A stretch of DNA of 64,000 bases, from contig NZ_LIWB01000001.1 of the NCBI RefSeq assembly GCF_001905725.1, forward strand, positions 1,159,881 to 1,223,880, read 5' to 3'. Both the position numbers and the translations under genes were made by a program. Below the pieces are notes generated by a model. It made no database searches, was not told the DNA's origin, and was given only the letters and a program-made list of their open reading frames with translations. The first letter of the stretch is position 1. Every line of letters begins with the position of its first letter. Positions 1 to 8,189 of this stretch are shown piece by piece. The DNA is from Streptomyces sp. CB02400. Lineage in GTDB: Bacteria; Actinomycetota; Actinomycetes; Streptomycetales; Streptomycetaceae.

Positions 1-930
1 GCCGATGAACTGCTCCCGGGGCATGTTGGGCCACTTCAGCGCCTCCCAGTTGCGGTCGGCCCGCTCGGCGAGGGACTGCTTCGTCTGGTCGCCGTCCAGG
101 AGCCTCAGGTAGTCGCCGAACATCAGGTCCGACACCTGACCGGTGCGATGCTCCGCCTTCTTGTTCGTCTGGACCGCCTTGATGGCCTCCGTGTCCAGTG
201 CCGCGCCCAGGCAGCGGCGCAGCAACGACTCGATCTCACCCACGATGAAGAAGGGGCGCGCCGCCCCCTCGAAGCGTTCCGTGACATCCGCGGCGGTGAC
301 AATGCCCGCCAGACAGCCGTCGTCGCCGCGGACGAGCAGATAGCCGTGTTCGCGGATGACCGGGAGGGCGGTGAAGAACTCCTGGCGGGCGTCGGCGACG
401 GGCAACGAGTCCTTCTCCATCGCGTTGTCGAGGGTGGCCTCCTTCCCCGCCTCGTACATCTTGGCCACGGACCCCCAGGTGACGACCCCGTGAACCTGCG
501 CTATGCCGGTGGTCACCGGCACCTGGGAGAGCCCCTTCGTGCGCATCAGGAAGGTCGTCTGGGACAGGGGCGTCCCGGGACCCACGGACACCAGGCCGCG
601 CCGTGCCGACGGCATGTCGCCGAGCAGCAGACGTTGCGGCAGCGCGTGCGAGGGCAGGGCCTCGTCCGCCTCGTCGGCCTCACCCTCCGGTTCGGCGGGC
701 GTGCGCTGCGCGGGAACGGCTGCCAGCGGCACGACGTCCACGGTGCTGCGCAGACCGCAGACGGCGAAGTCCGGCAGCGTGGTCAGCCCGGCGTCCGTGA
801 ACGCCTGAGAGATGCGGTGCACCGTCCGGTGGTCGCGGACCCTGACCTGGAACAGGTCGAGGATCTCTTGCACGGACACGGTCCTGCCCTTGAGCGAGGC
901 CATGTCCCGCTCGTCCGGCCTGGTCGTCAT
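1..930 (-). CDS. CBS-domain protein, 3' end cut by window edge
   Basis: Reading the minus strand from the ATG at 930 gives 310 codons without a stop, running off the left edge. The first ~55 residues look like a small helical/winged-helix segment (VSVQEILDLFQVRVRDHRTV...). A pair of CBS-like modules follows from about residue 105: PLSQTTFLMRTKGLSQVPVT...GVVTWGSVAK, then VADARQEFFTALPVIREHGY...GIVTAADVTERF. CBS pairs usually bind adenosyl nucleotides and regulate a partner protein. Its ATG overlaps the stop of the DUF262 gene (ATGA at 927-930), so the two are translationally coupled and probably act together. The C-terminus is unknown, so a fused effector domain cannot be excluded. CBS call fairly secure; function unknown. 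Confidence 0.75.
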   Translation of the reverse strand, partial: MTTRPDERDMASLKGRTVSVQEILDLFQVRVRDHRTVHRISQAFTDAGLTTLPDFAVCGLRSTVDVVPLAAVPAQRTPAEPEGEADEADEALPSHALPQRLLLGDMPSARRGLVSVGPGTPLSQTTFLMRTKGLSQVPVTTGIAQVHGVVTWGSVAKMYEAGKEATLDNAMEKDSLPVADARQEFFTALPVIREHGYLLVRGDDGCLAGIVTAADVTERFEGAARPFFIVGEIESLLRRCLGAALDTEAIKAVQTNKKAEHRTGQVSDLMFGDYLRLLDGDQTKQSLAERADRNWEALKWPNMPREQFIG

Positions 931-2744
931 CGGACGTCGCCCTCCGGCAGGTCACGGAGCATCGTCCTCTTGCCCATGGCGGAGTGCACGAGGTCCTGCA
1001 ACTGCTTGGAGCGGTCGCGGTAGAAGCGCTCGTAGTCGTTCTCGCGCAGCGCGTCCGGATCGATCAGGTGGGTGGTCAGGAGATCGTCGAACCACTCGGG
1101 ACGCATGTCGGACGCGGCGATCATCGTGGACAGGTACGACGACGGTGCCCCCGTCATGTCCATCGCGGCACGGTAGGACAAGGGCGTCTTGTTCACGATG
1201 GAACTGGTGGGCAGACCATTGCTGTTGCCCCGCCGGAACCACGTCCTGGGGAAGATCTGCCGCACGTCCACGCCGTACTCGTCCAGCCGACCGGGACTGA
1301 GCGGGGCGCTCGTGTAGTGCCAGTCCACCGCCCCCTGCTTGATCAGCAGGGCGTAGATGCCCTTGTAGGCGGCGCTGTTGCGAGTGGTGAGGGTGTCGAG
1401 GCGGTCGGCGAAGAAGAACGCCTCCGTGACCGTCTCGGGCGCCTTCTCGTCCTGCGCGATCCAGGGGACGAGCTGTTCGACGTCCTTGGTGAAGCGCGTC
1501 TCCGTGGAGCCGCCGTACATCTCCCCGAGGACCCCGCACCAGTACCACTGCTCGATCTTCTCCTCCGCCCCCAGGCCGTCCGTCCCCGTGTCGAGGATGG
1601 CGCGGACTGCCGCGAGCGGGATGAGCTGCGTTCTGTACGGCAGGTCGGCCGGGCGGACGATGCACTGCCGTTCCAGGAAGTCGCCCACCCACGCGAAGGC
1701 GTCGGCGAGCCTGGGCGCCAGGCGCACGAAGTCGGCCAGGGGGAGGTCCAGCAGATCACGGCGCTTGCAGGACACCGTGGTCCCGAGGCCCTCCTGCTTC
1801 CGCTCCCAGGTACGCACCAGTGCGATGGCCTGTAGGAAGTCGATGCTACTCAGCCCGTTCTCGAGACCGCTCTCCAGGCGGCCGAAGACCGGGTACTTAC
1901 TCGCCAGGGCCTGCTTGATCTCCCGCCACACCACCGGAAGCTGGTAGTAGTCCCCGGTCCGCTCCACATAGTCACGGTCCCCGGCGTACGTCGCGGTGAG
2001 CAGTTCGAAGACGTTCAGGGGCACACCGCCCGTGTTGACCCGCTCGAACACCGCGCAGACGGCGTCCATGGAGGTGGAGGCGGCCAGCCGGATCATCGGC
2101 ACCTGGAAGGCGCGGACCTGCTGGAGGACCGCCTCGTCGAACTGGCCCCACAGGTCCCAGTTCCGGTCCTCGTCCGCCTTGATGTACGCCTTCTTCCACT
2201 CGTTGACGCGCTGGGCGTCGAAGACGAAGTGGAGAGGGAAGAGGCCGGCCGCGCACTCGGCCTCGGTGGTGCTCAGGTCCAGCACCACGGTGCGGTTGAA
2301 GTCCGTCCGCAGCACCTTGTCGGCCGGGACGGACACGATGGCCTCGTCGCGGTCCGCGGACGGCCCGACGGCCTTCGCGATGTCGACGTAGTACCACCGC
2401 TGGATGGGCTTGCCACGGGCGTCCGCCGTCTCCACCGGAGCGTCCAGCCACAGGGCCTGGAAGAGGGAGGTGAGGCGCTGCTGCCCGTCCAGCAACAGGA
2501 GATCGGCCTCCGGGTCCCCCTCCGGCCGGGCGCCGGTGAGGGTCCGGGAACGGAACCGGGTGGCGCCTCCGGTCTGCAGCGTCATCACGACGCCGAGCGG
2601 GTAGTCCAGCGTGACCGTCGCGATGATCGCCCGGATCCGGTCGTCGTCCCACTTCCAGTTCCGCTGAAAGTCGGGCAATTGTAAGGAACCCGAGGCGACA
2701 TCCGCCAGAACGTCCTTGAGCTTCACGTTGTCGAGGGCTGCCAT
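927..2744 (-). CDS. DUF262 (GmrSD-like) family protein
   Basis: 605 aa. The N-terminus carries the DUF262 core: LPDFQRNWKWDDDRIRA near residue 23, LLLDGQQRLTSLFQA near 85 and FERVNTGGVPLN near 212. This is the ParB/Srx-like fold of GmrS and related proteins, where DGQQR is the nucleotide-hydrolysis motif. The C-terminal half is helical and ends in a segment (SSIVNKTPLSYRAAM) where relatives carry a DUF1524 HNH nuclease; I cannot see a clear HNH triad. The start has an upstream GGAG. Codon 21 is TTA (2682-2684), the rare leucine codon read by the bldA tRNA in Streptomyces. GmrSD and other DUF262 proteins act against modified phage DNA. Here the partner is a CBS protein rather than a separate GmrD, so the exact role is open. 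Confidence 0.8.
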   Translation of the reverse strand: MAALDNVKLKDVLADVASGSLQLPDFQRNWKWDDDRIRAIIATVTLDYPLGVVMTLQTGGATRFRSRTLTGARPEGDPEADLLLLDGQQRLTSLFQALWLDAPVETADARGKPIQRWYYVDIAKAVGPSADRDEAIVSVPADKVLRTDFNRTVVLDLSTTEAECAAGLFPLHFVFDAQRVNEWKKAYIKADEDRNWDLWGQFDEAVLQQVRAFQVPMIRLAASTSMDAVCAVFERVNTGGVPLNVFELLTATYAGDRDYVERTGDYYQLPVVWREIKQALASKYPVFGRLESGLENGLSSIDFLQAIALVRTWERKQEGLGTTVSCKRRDLLDLPLADFVRLAPRLADAFAWVGDFLERQCIVRPADLPYRTQLIPLAAVRAILDTGTDGLGAEEKIEQWYWCGVLGEMYGGSTETRFTKDVEQLVPWIAQDEKAPETVTEAFFFADRLDTLTTRNSAAYKGIYALLIKQGAVDWHYTSAPLSPGRLDEYGVDVRQIFPRTWFRRGNSNGLPTSSIVNKTPLSYRAAMDMTGAPSSYLSTMIAASDMRPEWFDDLLTTHLIDPDALRENDYERFYRDRSKQLQDLVHSAMGKRTMLRDLPEGDVR

Positions 2745-2783
2745 GTGACTCCACTCCCCGCCCTGTTACCTGTACGGAGAGTG

Positions 2784-2813
2784 ATTCCAGCAGCGCTCTG
2801 TGGTGACGGTCAA
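2784..2813 (-). promoter_or_regulatory. candidate promoter of the DUF262/CBS operon
   Basis: On the minus strand a TTGACC -35-like box (2813-2808) and a TGGAAT -10-like box (2789-2784) are separated by 18 bases, about 40 bases upstream of the DUF262 ATG. The surrounding intergenic stretch is less GC-rich than its neighbours. By eye only. Confidence 0.35.
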
Positions 2814-2895
2814 GCCGGTTCGAAGATAAACAAGACCATCAGCGAGCGCCTACCCACCGAGGAGTTCCGCGGTATCCCTGGGGGAGAAGGGTTGA

Positions 2896-3615
2896 CTACC
2901 GGGTTTCCGTCGAGATCGGGTCGAGGTGGAAGAGGCACTGGACCGCGTTGAATTCGCCAACTTCGGCGATGAAGCGGAACTTGTCACCTGCGCCGACGGC
3001 GGCGGGGGTCTCCTTGCCGGTCAGTTTCAAGTCCGAGATGTTGACTCCCTCGTACTTGAAGGCCGGGCCGACCGTGGTGCTCGGTCCCTTGTCGCCCGGG
3101 CCCAAGAGGAAGTCGTAGCCGGTGGAGTAGCGTGCCATGTGCACGATCGAGCCGTTGAAAGCGACCGTCCGGCCCTCGTGTTTGGTTGCGAAGTCCGCGT
3201 TGGCGGCATCGCAGTCGTCCGCTGTCTTCAGCAGAGCCGCGAACTCCGGGCTGTTCTCAGGCGTGATCACCTCGATGGCAGCCGACTCGGCGGCGCTCGG
3301 AGTCGGCGTAGCGGAAGGCTCCTCGCTCGCGGCGGCCTCTGGCTTGGCCACCTCGTCCTTCTTCTCGTCCCCATCGCTGAGTGCGGTGGCAGTGCCGATG
3401 ATGATGGCCAAGACCGCGAGGCCGGCGGCCGCCGCGCCGATCAGGGGCCACGGCAGCGGCTTCTTCGGCCGGCGGAAGGCGAGGGTGGAGCGAAGCGTGC
3501 CCTGGGACTGTTCGACGAACTCCCAGCCGTCCTTCTGCATCTTCGAGATCACCAAGCCGTCGGTGCCGCGAATGGTCTGCACGGTCTTGTACTCGTACTT
3601 GATCTCGTCGGCCAT
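2896..3615 (-). CDS. membrane protein with DUF4177-like and DUF4839-like domains
   Basis: 239 aa from the ATG at 3615, preceded by a GGGGG run; a GTG ten codons upstream (3645) is an alternative. The first ~38 residues (YKTVQTIRGTDGLVISKMQKDGWEFVEQ) match the small DUF4177 fold. One transmembrane helix lies at ~37-58 (PLPWPLIGAAAAGLAVLAII). A low-complexity Glu/Ala/Ser/Thr/Pro linker leads to an extracellular DUF4839-like domain with the characteristic DCDAANADFATKHEGRTVAF and YDFLLGPGDKG segments. Topology is probably N-in, C-out. Function unknown; it sits between two defence-like operons but shows no direct link to either. The stop lies 150 bases from the DUF262 start. Confidence 0.7.
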   Translation of the reverse strand: MADEIKYEYKTVQTIRGTDGLVISKMQKDGWEFVEQSQGTLRSTLAFRRPKKPLPWPLIGAAAAGLAVLAIIIGTATALSDGDEKKDEVAKPEAAASEEPSATPTPSAAESAAIEVITPENSPEFAALLKTADDCDAANADFATKHEGRTVAFNGSIVHMARYSTGYDFLLGPGDKGPSTTVGPAFKYEGVNISDLKLTGKETPAAVGAGDKFRFIAEVGEFNAVQCLFHLDPISTETR

Positions 3616-3753
3616 GTGCCGCGCGCCCCCGAATGCACTGTTCACACCAACTGCCTCGCGAGCATAAGGGACGGCGGGGGAAACCCCGACATCGTCGACT
3701 CACCATCGGCTTCGAGCACGGAAGTCGAACCAACGGGCACTTGTCTACGAACC

Positions 3754-3809
3754 GGACACTGTGGCCCTTCGCCCGGGCGCTGAGGTGTGAGGAGATGGAA
3801 CACTGTTCC
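3754..3809 (+). promoter_or_regulatory. paired ACACTGT palindromes before the brxD-like gene
   Basis: GGAACACTGTTCC (3797-3809) is a perfect 6+1+6 palindrome between the ribosome-binding site (GAGGAG, 3789-3794) and the GTG start at 3812. A related copy, GGACACTGTGGCC, lies at 3754-3766. The position suggests an operator, or an RNA structure affecting translation of the brxD/brxHI pair. Confidence 0.4.
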
Positions 3810-3811
3810 CC

Positions 3812-5161
3812 GTGAGCACCACCGGATCCAAGCGTCCCGCCCAGGTCAGCGCCGCCCGCCGCCGTACCGTCGTCGATGCCCTGCGCCGCGGGGCCGTGCC
3901 CGAGAGCGGGCTCGACCTGCTGGCCACCGGGCTCGACCGGTTCGAGGCGGCCCTCGACTCGGAACTGGATTCGGTGGCGTCCGGCGGGTCCGTGTTCAAG
4001 GCCGTGCGCGGTGAGTACGGGTCCGGCAAGACGTTCTTCACCCGCTGGCTGGGGGAGCGGGCCAAGCGTCGCAACTTCGCCGTGGCCGAGATCCAGATCT
4101 CCGAGAACGAGACGCCGTTGCACAAGCTGGAGACGGTCTACCGGCGGCTCACCGAGCGCCTCACCACCTCCAGCTTCCCGCCCAGTGCTCTGCGCCCGGT
4201 CGTCGACGCCTGGTTCTACGCGCTGGAGGAGGACGCCCTCGCCGCCGGCGCGACCGAGGAGGAGCTGCCCGGTGAGGTGGAGAAGCTGCTCGTCGCGCGG
4301 CTCGCCGAGGTGTCCCGGCACGCCCCGTCCTTCGCCACCGCCCTGCGCGGCTACCGTGCCGCCCTCGCCGACGGCGACGAGGCGACCGCCGCGGCCGTAC
4401 TGGCGTGGCTCGGCGGCCAGCCGCACGTCGCCGCCTCCGCACGCCGGTCCGCCGGGGTGCGCGGCGACCTCGACCACTTCGGGGCGCTCGGCTTCCTGCA
4501 GGGCCTGCTCACCGTGCTGCGGGACTCCGGCCACACCGGGCTCTTCGTCGTCCTCGACGAAGTGGAGACGCTCCAGCGCGTCCGCTCCGACGCCCGCGAC
4601 AAGGCGCTCAACGCGCTGCGGCAGCTCATCGACGAGGTGCACTCCGGCCGTTTCCCCGGCCTGTACCTCGTCATCACCGGCACGCCGGCCTTCTACGACG
4701 GCCAGCAGGGCGTCCAGCGCCTGGCCCCGCTCGCCCAGCGGCTCGCCACCGACTTCACCACCGACCCGCGCTTCGACAACCCCCGCGCGGTGCAGATCCG
4801 GCTGCCCGGCTTCATCCAGGAGTCACTGGTCGGCCTCGGCGTCACCATCCGGGACCTGTACGCCGACGCCGCCACGTCGCCCGAGCGCGTGCGGACGGTC
4901 GTCGACGACGTCTACGTCGCCGACCTCGCGCGGGCCGTCGGCGGAGCCCTGGGCGGAAAGGTCGGGGTGGCTCCCCGGCTGTTCCTGAAGAAGCTCGTCG
5001 GGGACGTCCTCGACCGCGTGGACCAGTTCGACGACTTCGACCCGCGACAGCACTACAAGCTGACGGTCGCGAGCAGCGAGCTCACCGACGTGGAGCGGAA
5101 CCTGGCCGCCACGGTCACCGGCGGTTCCACGTCCGCCGACGACATCGACCTGGAGCTGTGA
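3812..5161 (+). CDS. brxD: P-loop ATPase, BrxD-like (DUF2791)
   Basis: 449 aa, GTG start with GAGGAG upstream. The Walker A motif GEYGSGKT lies at residues 67-74 and Walker B LFVVLDE at 244-250, followed by a sensor-like VITGTP near 291. The segment after Walker A (FAVAEIQISENETPLHKLETVYRRL) is typical of the DUF2791/BREX ATP-binding family. BrxD occurs in BREX type 2 (Pgl) phage-exclusion loci next to a Lhr-like helicase, as here: the stop TGA overlaps the ATG of the helicase gene. No pglW, X, Y or Z gene is in the window, so the pair is either the outer part of a larger locus beyond the left edge or an orphan. Family assignment is by motif memory, not by a search. Confidence 0.7.
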   Translation: MSTTGSKRPAQVSAARRRTVVDALRRGAVPESGLDLLATGLDRFEAALDSELDSVASGGSVFKAVRGEYGSGKTFFTRWLGERAKRRNFAVAEIQISENETPLHKLETVYRRLTERLTTSSFPPSALRPVVDAWFYALEEDALAAGATEEELPGEVEKLLVARLAEVSRHAPSFATALRGYRAALADGDEATAAAVLAWLGGQPHVAASARRSAGVRGDLDHFGALGFLQGLLTVLRDSGHTGLFVVLDEVETLQRVRSDARDKALNALRQLIDEVHSGRFPGLYLVITGTPAFYDGQQGVQRLAPLAQRLATDFTTDPRFDNPRAVQIRLPGFIQESLVGLGVTIRDLYADAATSPERVRTVVDDVYVADLARAVGGALGGKVGVAPRLFLKKLVGDVLDRVDQFDDFDPRQHYKLTVASSELTDVERNLAATVTGGSTSADDIDLEL

Positions 5162-7368
5162 TGGCGGACACCGATGGCCCGGCCGGGGCGGAGGCGGCCG
5201 GGGGAGGGGCCGACGTACTCGACCGGCTCGACCCCGTCGTCCTGCACCACATCGTCAACACCCTCGGCTGGCCCGACCTGCGCCCCCTCCAGCGGGCGGC
5301 GATCACCCCGCTCATGGACGGCGAGGACGCCGTCCTGCTGGCGCCGACGGCCGGCGGCAAGACCGAGGCGGCCTGCTTCCCGCTGCTGTCGGCGATGGCC
5401 GGACAACGGTGGACCGGCACCTCGGTGCTGTACCTGTGCCCCCTCAAGGCACTCCTCAACAACCTGGTCGGCCGCGTCGACACCTACGCCCAGTGGCTGG
5501 GACGGCGCGCCGCCCTCTGGCACGGCGACACCAAGGAGTCGCAGCGGCAGCGCATCCGTACCGAGGCGCCGGACGTCCTGCTGACCACGCCCGAGTCGCT
5601 CGAGGCGATGCTGATCGGCGTCAAGACCGACCACGCCCGGCTGCTGGGAAGCGTACGGACCGTCGTCGTCGACGAGGTGCACGCCTTCGCGGGCGACGAC
5701 CGGGGCTGGCACCTGCTCGCCGTACTCGAACGGCTGGAACGGGTCACCGGCCGGCCCATCCAGCGCGTCGGACTCTCGGCGACCGTCGGCAACCCCGAGC
5801 ACCTGCTGCGCTGGCTGCAGGGAGCTGGTACTGGGAGCCGTACCGGGCAGGTCGTCGCGCCGGGCGTCCACCTGCCCGCCACCGGTGCGGCCGGACACGG
5901 GGAGCAGGCTGCTGCGGACCCGTCCCGCAGGCCCGCGGGCGAGGTGGAGCTCGACTACGTGGGCTCCCTCGACAACGCAGCCAAGCTCATCGCCGCCCTG
6001 CACCGGGGGGAGAAACGCCTCGTCTTCTGCGACTCGCGCCGTCAGGTCGAGGAACTGGGCGCCGCGCTCCGGGCCCGCGAGGTGACCGTCTTCCTGTCCC
6101 ACGCCTCCCTCTCCGTCGACGAACGCACGCGCTCCGAGCAGGCCTTCGCCGAAGCGCGCGACTGCGTCATCGTCTCCACCTCCACCCTCGAACTCGGCAT
6201 CGACGTCGGTGACCTGGACCGCGTCATCCAGATCGACTCACCGGCCTCCGTCGCCTCCTTCCTGCAGCGCATCGGCCGCACCGGGCGACGGCCCGGCACC
6301 GTACGCAACTGCCTGTTCCTCACCACTCACAAGGACACGCTGCTCCAAGCGGCAGGCTTGCTGTTGCTCTGGTCGCGCGGCTGGGTCGAACCGGTCCTCC
6401 CACCGCCCGAGCCGCGCCACCTCGTGGCCCAGCAGCTCCTCGCCGCCACCCTGCAGCAGCACAAGCTCGGCGACCAGTTGTGGGAACAGCAGTGGAACGG
6501 CCTCGCCCCCTTCGACCGGTCCGCCGCCCCGATCCTGCGCCACCTCACCGAGGAGGGCTTCCTCGACAGCGACGGCGGCCTGCTGTTCGTCGGGCCCGAG
6601 GCGGAACGCCGCTTCGGCAAGCGGCACTTCATCGAACTCACCGCGTCCTTCACCGCGCCACCGCAGTTCACCGTCCTGTCCGGACGCACGGAGATCGGCC
6701 GCACCGACCCGAGCGTGCTCACCGAGGAACGCCCGGGCCCGCGCCGCCTACTGCTCGGCGGACGCAGCTGGCAGGTCACCTACATCGACTGGACGCGCAA
6801 ACGCGTCTTCGTCGAACCCGCCGACGGCGGAGGTGTCGCCAAGTGGATGAACGGTGGCATCGCCGGACTGTCGTACGCCCTCACCCGCGCCATGCGTGAA
6901 GTACTGCTGGGTGCGAACCCGCCCGTCTCCCTCACCCGGCGTGCCGAGTCGTGCCTGACCGAACAGCGTGAGACCGACGCACCCGACACCGTGCAGCCGG
7001 ACGGCACACTGATCACCCGAGTCGGCCGCGACGTGCGCTGGTGGACCTGGGCCGGCTACCGCGCCAACGCCACCCTCGCAGCCACCCTCTCGTCGGTCGC
7101 CGACCCCCTGCAACGTCCCACCGACTGCTGGCTGCGCCTGCGCGAGGACCTCACCCCGGCCGACTGGCGCGCGGCCCGCGAGAACGTCGGCGAGAGCCTG
7201 GTCCTGCCCGACGTGGACCCCCGGGCCGTACGCGGCCTGAAGTTCTCCGCCGCCCTCCCGGAACGCCTCGCCGTCGCCACGGTCGCGGCCCGCCTGGCCG
7301 ACTTCGAGAGCGCCCGCGCCGTTCTTACCGAGCCTGTCCGTCTCGTCTACTCGAACGATGTTGCCTGA
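5161..7368 (+). CDS. brxHI: Lhr-like DEAD/DEAH-box helicase, BrxHI-like
   Basis: 735 aa, coupled to the preceding gene through a TGATG overlap. Superfamily 2 motifs are all visible: Q-like LRPLQRAAI (~40-48), Walker A APTAGGKT (61-68), DEVH (171-174), SAT (206-208), then a helicase C lobe with LVFCDSRRQVEELG, TLELGIDVGDLDRV and QRIGRTGR (~369-376). The ~330-residue C-terminal part matches the long accessory region of Lhr-type helicases. In BREX type 2 loci the BrxHI helicase accompanies BrxD. Probably an ATP-driven nucleic-acid translocase in phage defence. The 3' end contains three TGAGGCC-type direct repeats (7366-7386) overlapping the stop. Confidence 0.75.
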   Translation: MADTDGPAGAEAAGGGADVLDRLDPVVLHHIVNTLGWPDLRPLQRAAITPLMDGEDAVLLAPTAGGKTEAACFPLLSAMAGQRWTGTSVLYLCPLKALLNNLVGRVDTYAQWLGRRAALWHGDTKESQRQRIRTEAPDVLLTTPESLEAMLIGVKTDHARLLGSVRTVVVDEVHAFAGDDRGWHLLAVLERLERVTGRPIQRVGLSATVGNPEHLLRWLQGAGTGSRTGQVVAPGVHLPATGAAGHGEQAAADPSRRPAGEVELDYVGSLDNAAKLIAALHRGEKRLVFCDSRRQVEELGAALRAREVTVFLSHASLSVDERTRSEQAFAEARDCVIVSTSTLELGIDVGDLDRVIQIDSPASVASFLQRIGRTGRRPGTVRNCLFLTTHKDTLLQAAGLLLLWSRGWVEPVLPPPEPRHLVAQQLLAATLQQHKLGDQLWEQQWNGLAPFDRSAAPILRHLTEEGFLDSDGGLLFVGPEAERRFGKRHFIELTASFTAPPQFTVLSGRTEIGRTDPSVLTEERPGPRRLLLGGRSWQVTYIDWTRKRVFVEPADGGGVAKWMNGGIAGLSYALTRAMREVLLGANPPVSLTRRAESCLTEQRETDAPDTVQPDGTLITRVGRDVRWWTWAGYRANATLAATLSSVADPLQRPTDCWLRLREDLTPADWRAARENVGESLVLPDVDPRAVRGLKFSAALPERLAVATVAARLADFESARAVLTEPVRLVYSNDVA

Positions 7369-7441
7369 GGCCTGAGGCCTGAGGCATGGGTCCAACGGCG
7401 TGTGAAGCGGATTTGAACTCCAGCCCAACGACCTCACGCGT

Positions 7442-8014
7442 CTACCTACTGGGGGTTTCCACGCACGCAGTGATGCCGAGATCCCGGCGCATCTCATCCC
7501 TCAGGGCGGTCAGCCGGTCCCAGAGGTCGTCCACCCGTCGACTCAGTTCCTGAAGCTCCTCCTCCCGGTCCGACTGCCCCGAATCCAGGCGCTGGACCAG
7601 CCCGTAGATCTTCCGCAGCGAACCGTTGGCGGCGCCCGCAACGGGCAGCACGGCATCGGACACGATCATGTGAGACTCCGCGTGCTGGACGACGTAGGCA
7701 CTCCAGCGCTCCTCCAGTTCAGCCCGTCGCGCCTCGTCGAAGGAGCCGCCCCGGCGCAGATCGTGCATGCACCCGGCCAGAGCATCCCGGGCCGCTCGCG
7801 CCGTGGCGTTCAACCGCGTGTATGCGGCCCGCCGTTCCTCCAGCAGACGGCTGTCCCGCTCACGGATCCGGTCCTCTTCACGATGACGCTCGATCCGCTC
7901 GTGCTCACGGGTCCACCCGCGTTCCGCACTGCGCTGCGTCAGGAGAACCGAAGCCAGGGAGACCCCGCCTCCGATCACTGCAGCCGCAAGTGCCAGTAGA
8001 GCCGCACCCATCAC
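7442..8014 (-). CDS. small single-pass membrane protein with coiled coil
   Basis: 190 aa; GTG at 8014 is immediately followed by ATG at 8011, and either may be the start. Residues ~3-26 form a hydrophobic anchor (GAALLALAAAVIGGGVSL). After it comes a highly charged helical stretch (RGWTREHERIERHREEDRIR...) and a second coiled-coil-like region (QSDREEELQELSRRVDDLWDRL). No catalytic motif is visible. It lies between the helicase gene (convergent) and the giant helicase gene, with nothing linking it to either beyond position. Small membrane proteins of this layout are common in Streptomyces and are usually annotated as hypothetical. Confidence 0.55.
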   Translation of the reverse strand: MMGAALLALAAAVIGGGVSLASVLLTQRSAERGWTREHERIERHREEDRIRERDSRLLEERRAAYTRLNATARAARDALAGCMHDLRRGGSFDEARRAELEERWSAYVVQHAESHMIVSDAVLPVAGAANGSLRKIYGLVQRLDSGQSDREEELQELSRRVDDLWDRLTALRDEMRRDLGITACVETPSR

Positions 8015-8189
8015 TCGCCCCCTCGTTCACGGACTTCACGGCATTCTTCCTGACATCACCCGCCAACACACCGGATTCACCGTCATCGAGGTCTCACCAC
8101 GCCACTGGCGACCGGTCGGTGAGCGGACTGCTCCGCTCGCGCGGGTCGCCGGTCGTCATCGGTCCCTCCCTTGAACCAGCGCACGGTCG

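Noticed and set aside
148..1023. Long plus-strand open frame over the left edge
   Set aside because: Shadow of the minus-strand CBS gene, whose protein shows conserved motifs; the plus-strand translation is low-complexity Arg/Gly/His.
7390..7450. tRNA-like piece on the minus strand (GGAGTTCAAATCC)
   Set aside because: The T-loop-like sequence is present, but the flanking T-stem does not pair and no cloverleaf can be drawn. Kept only as a possible remnant.
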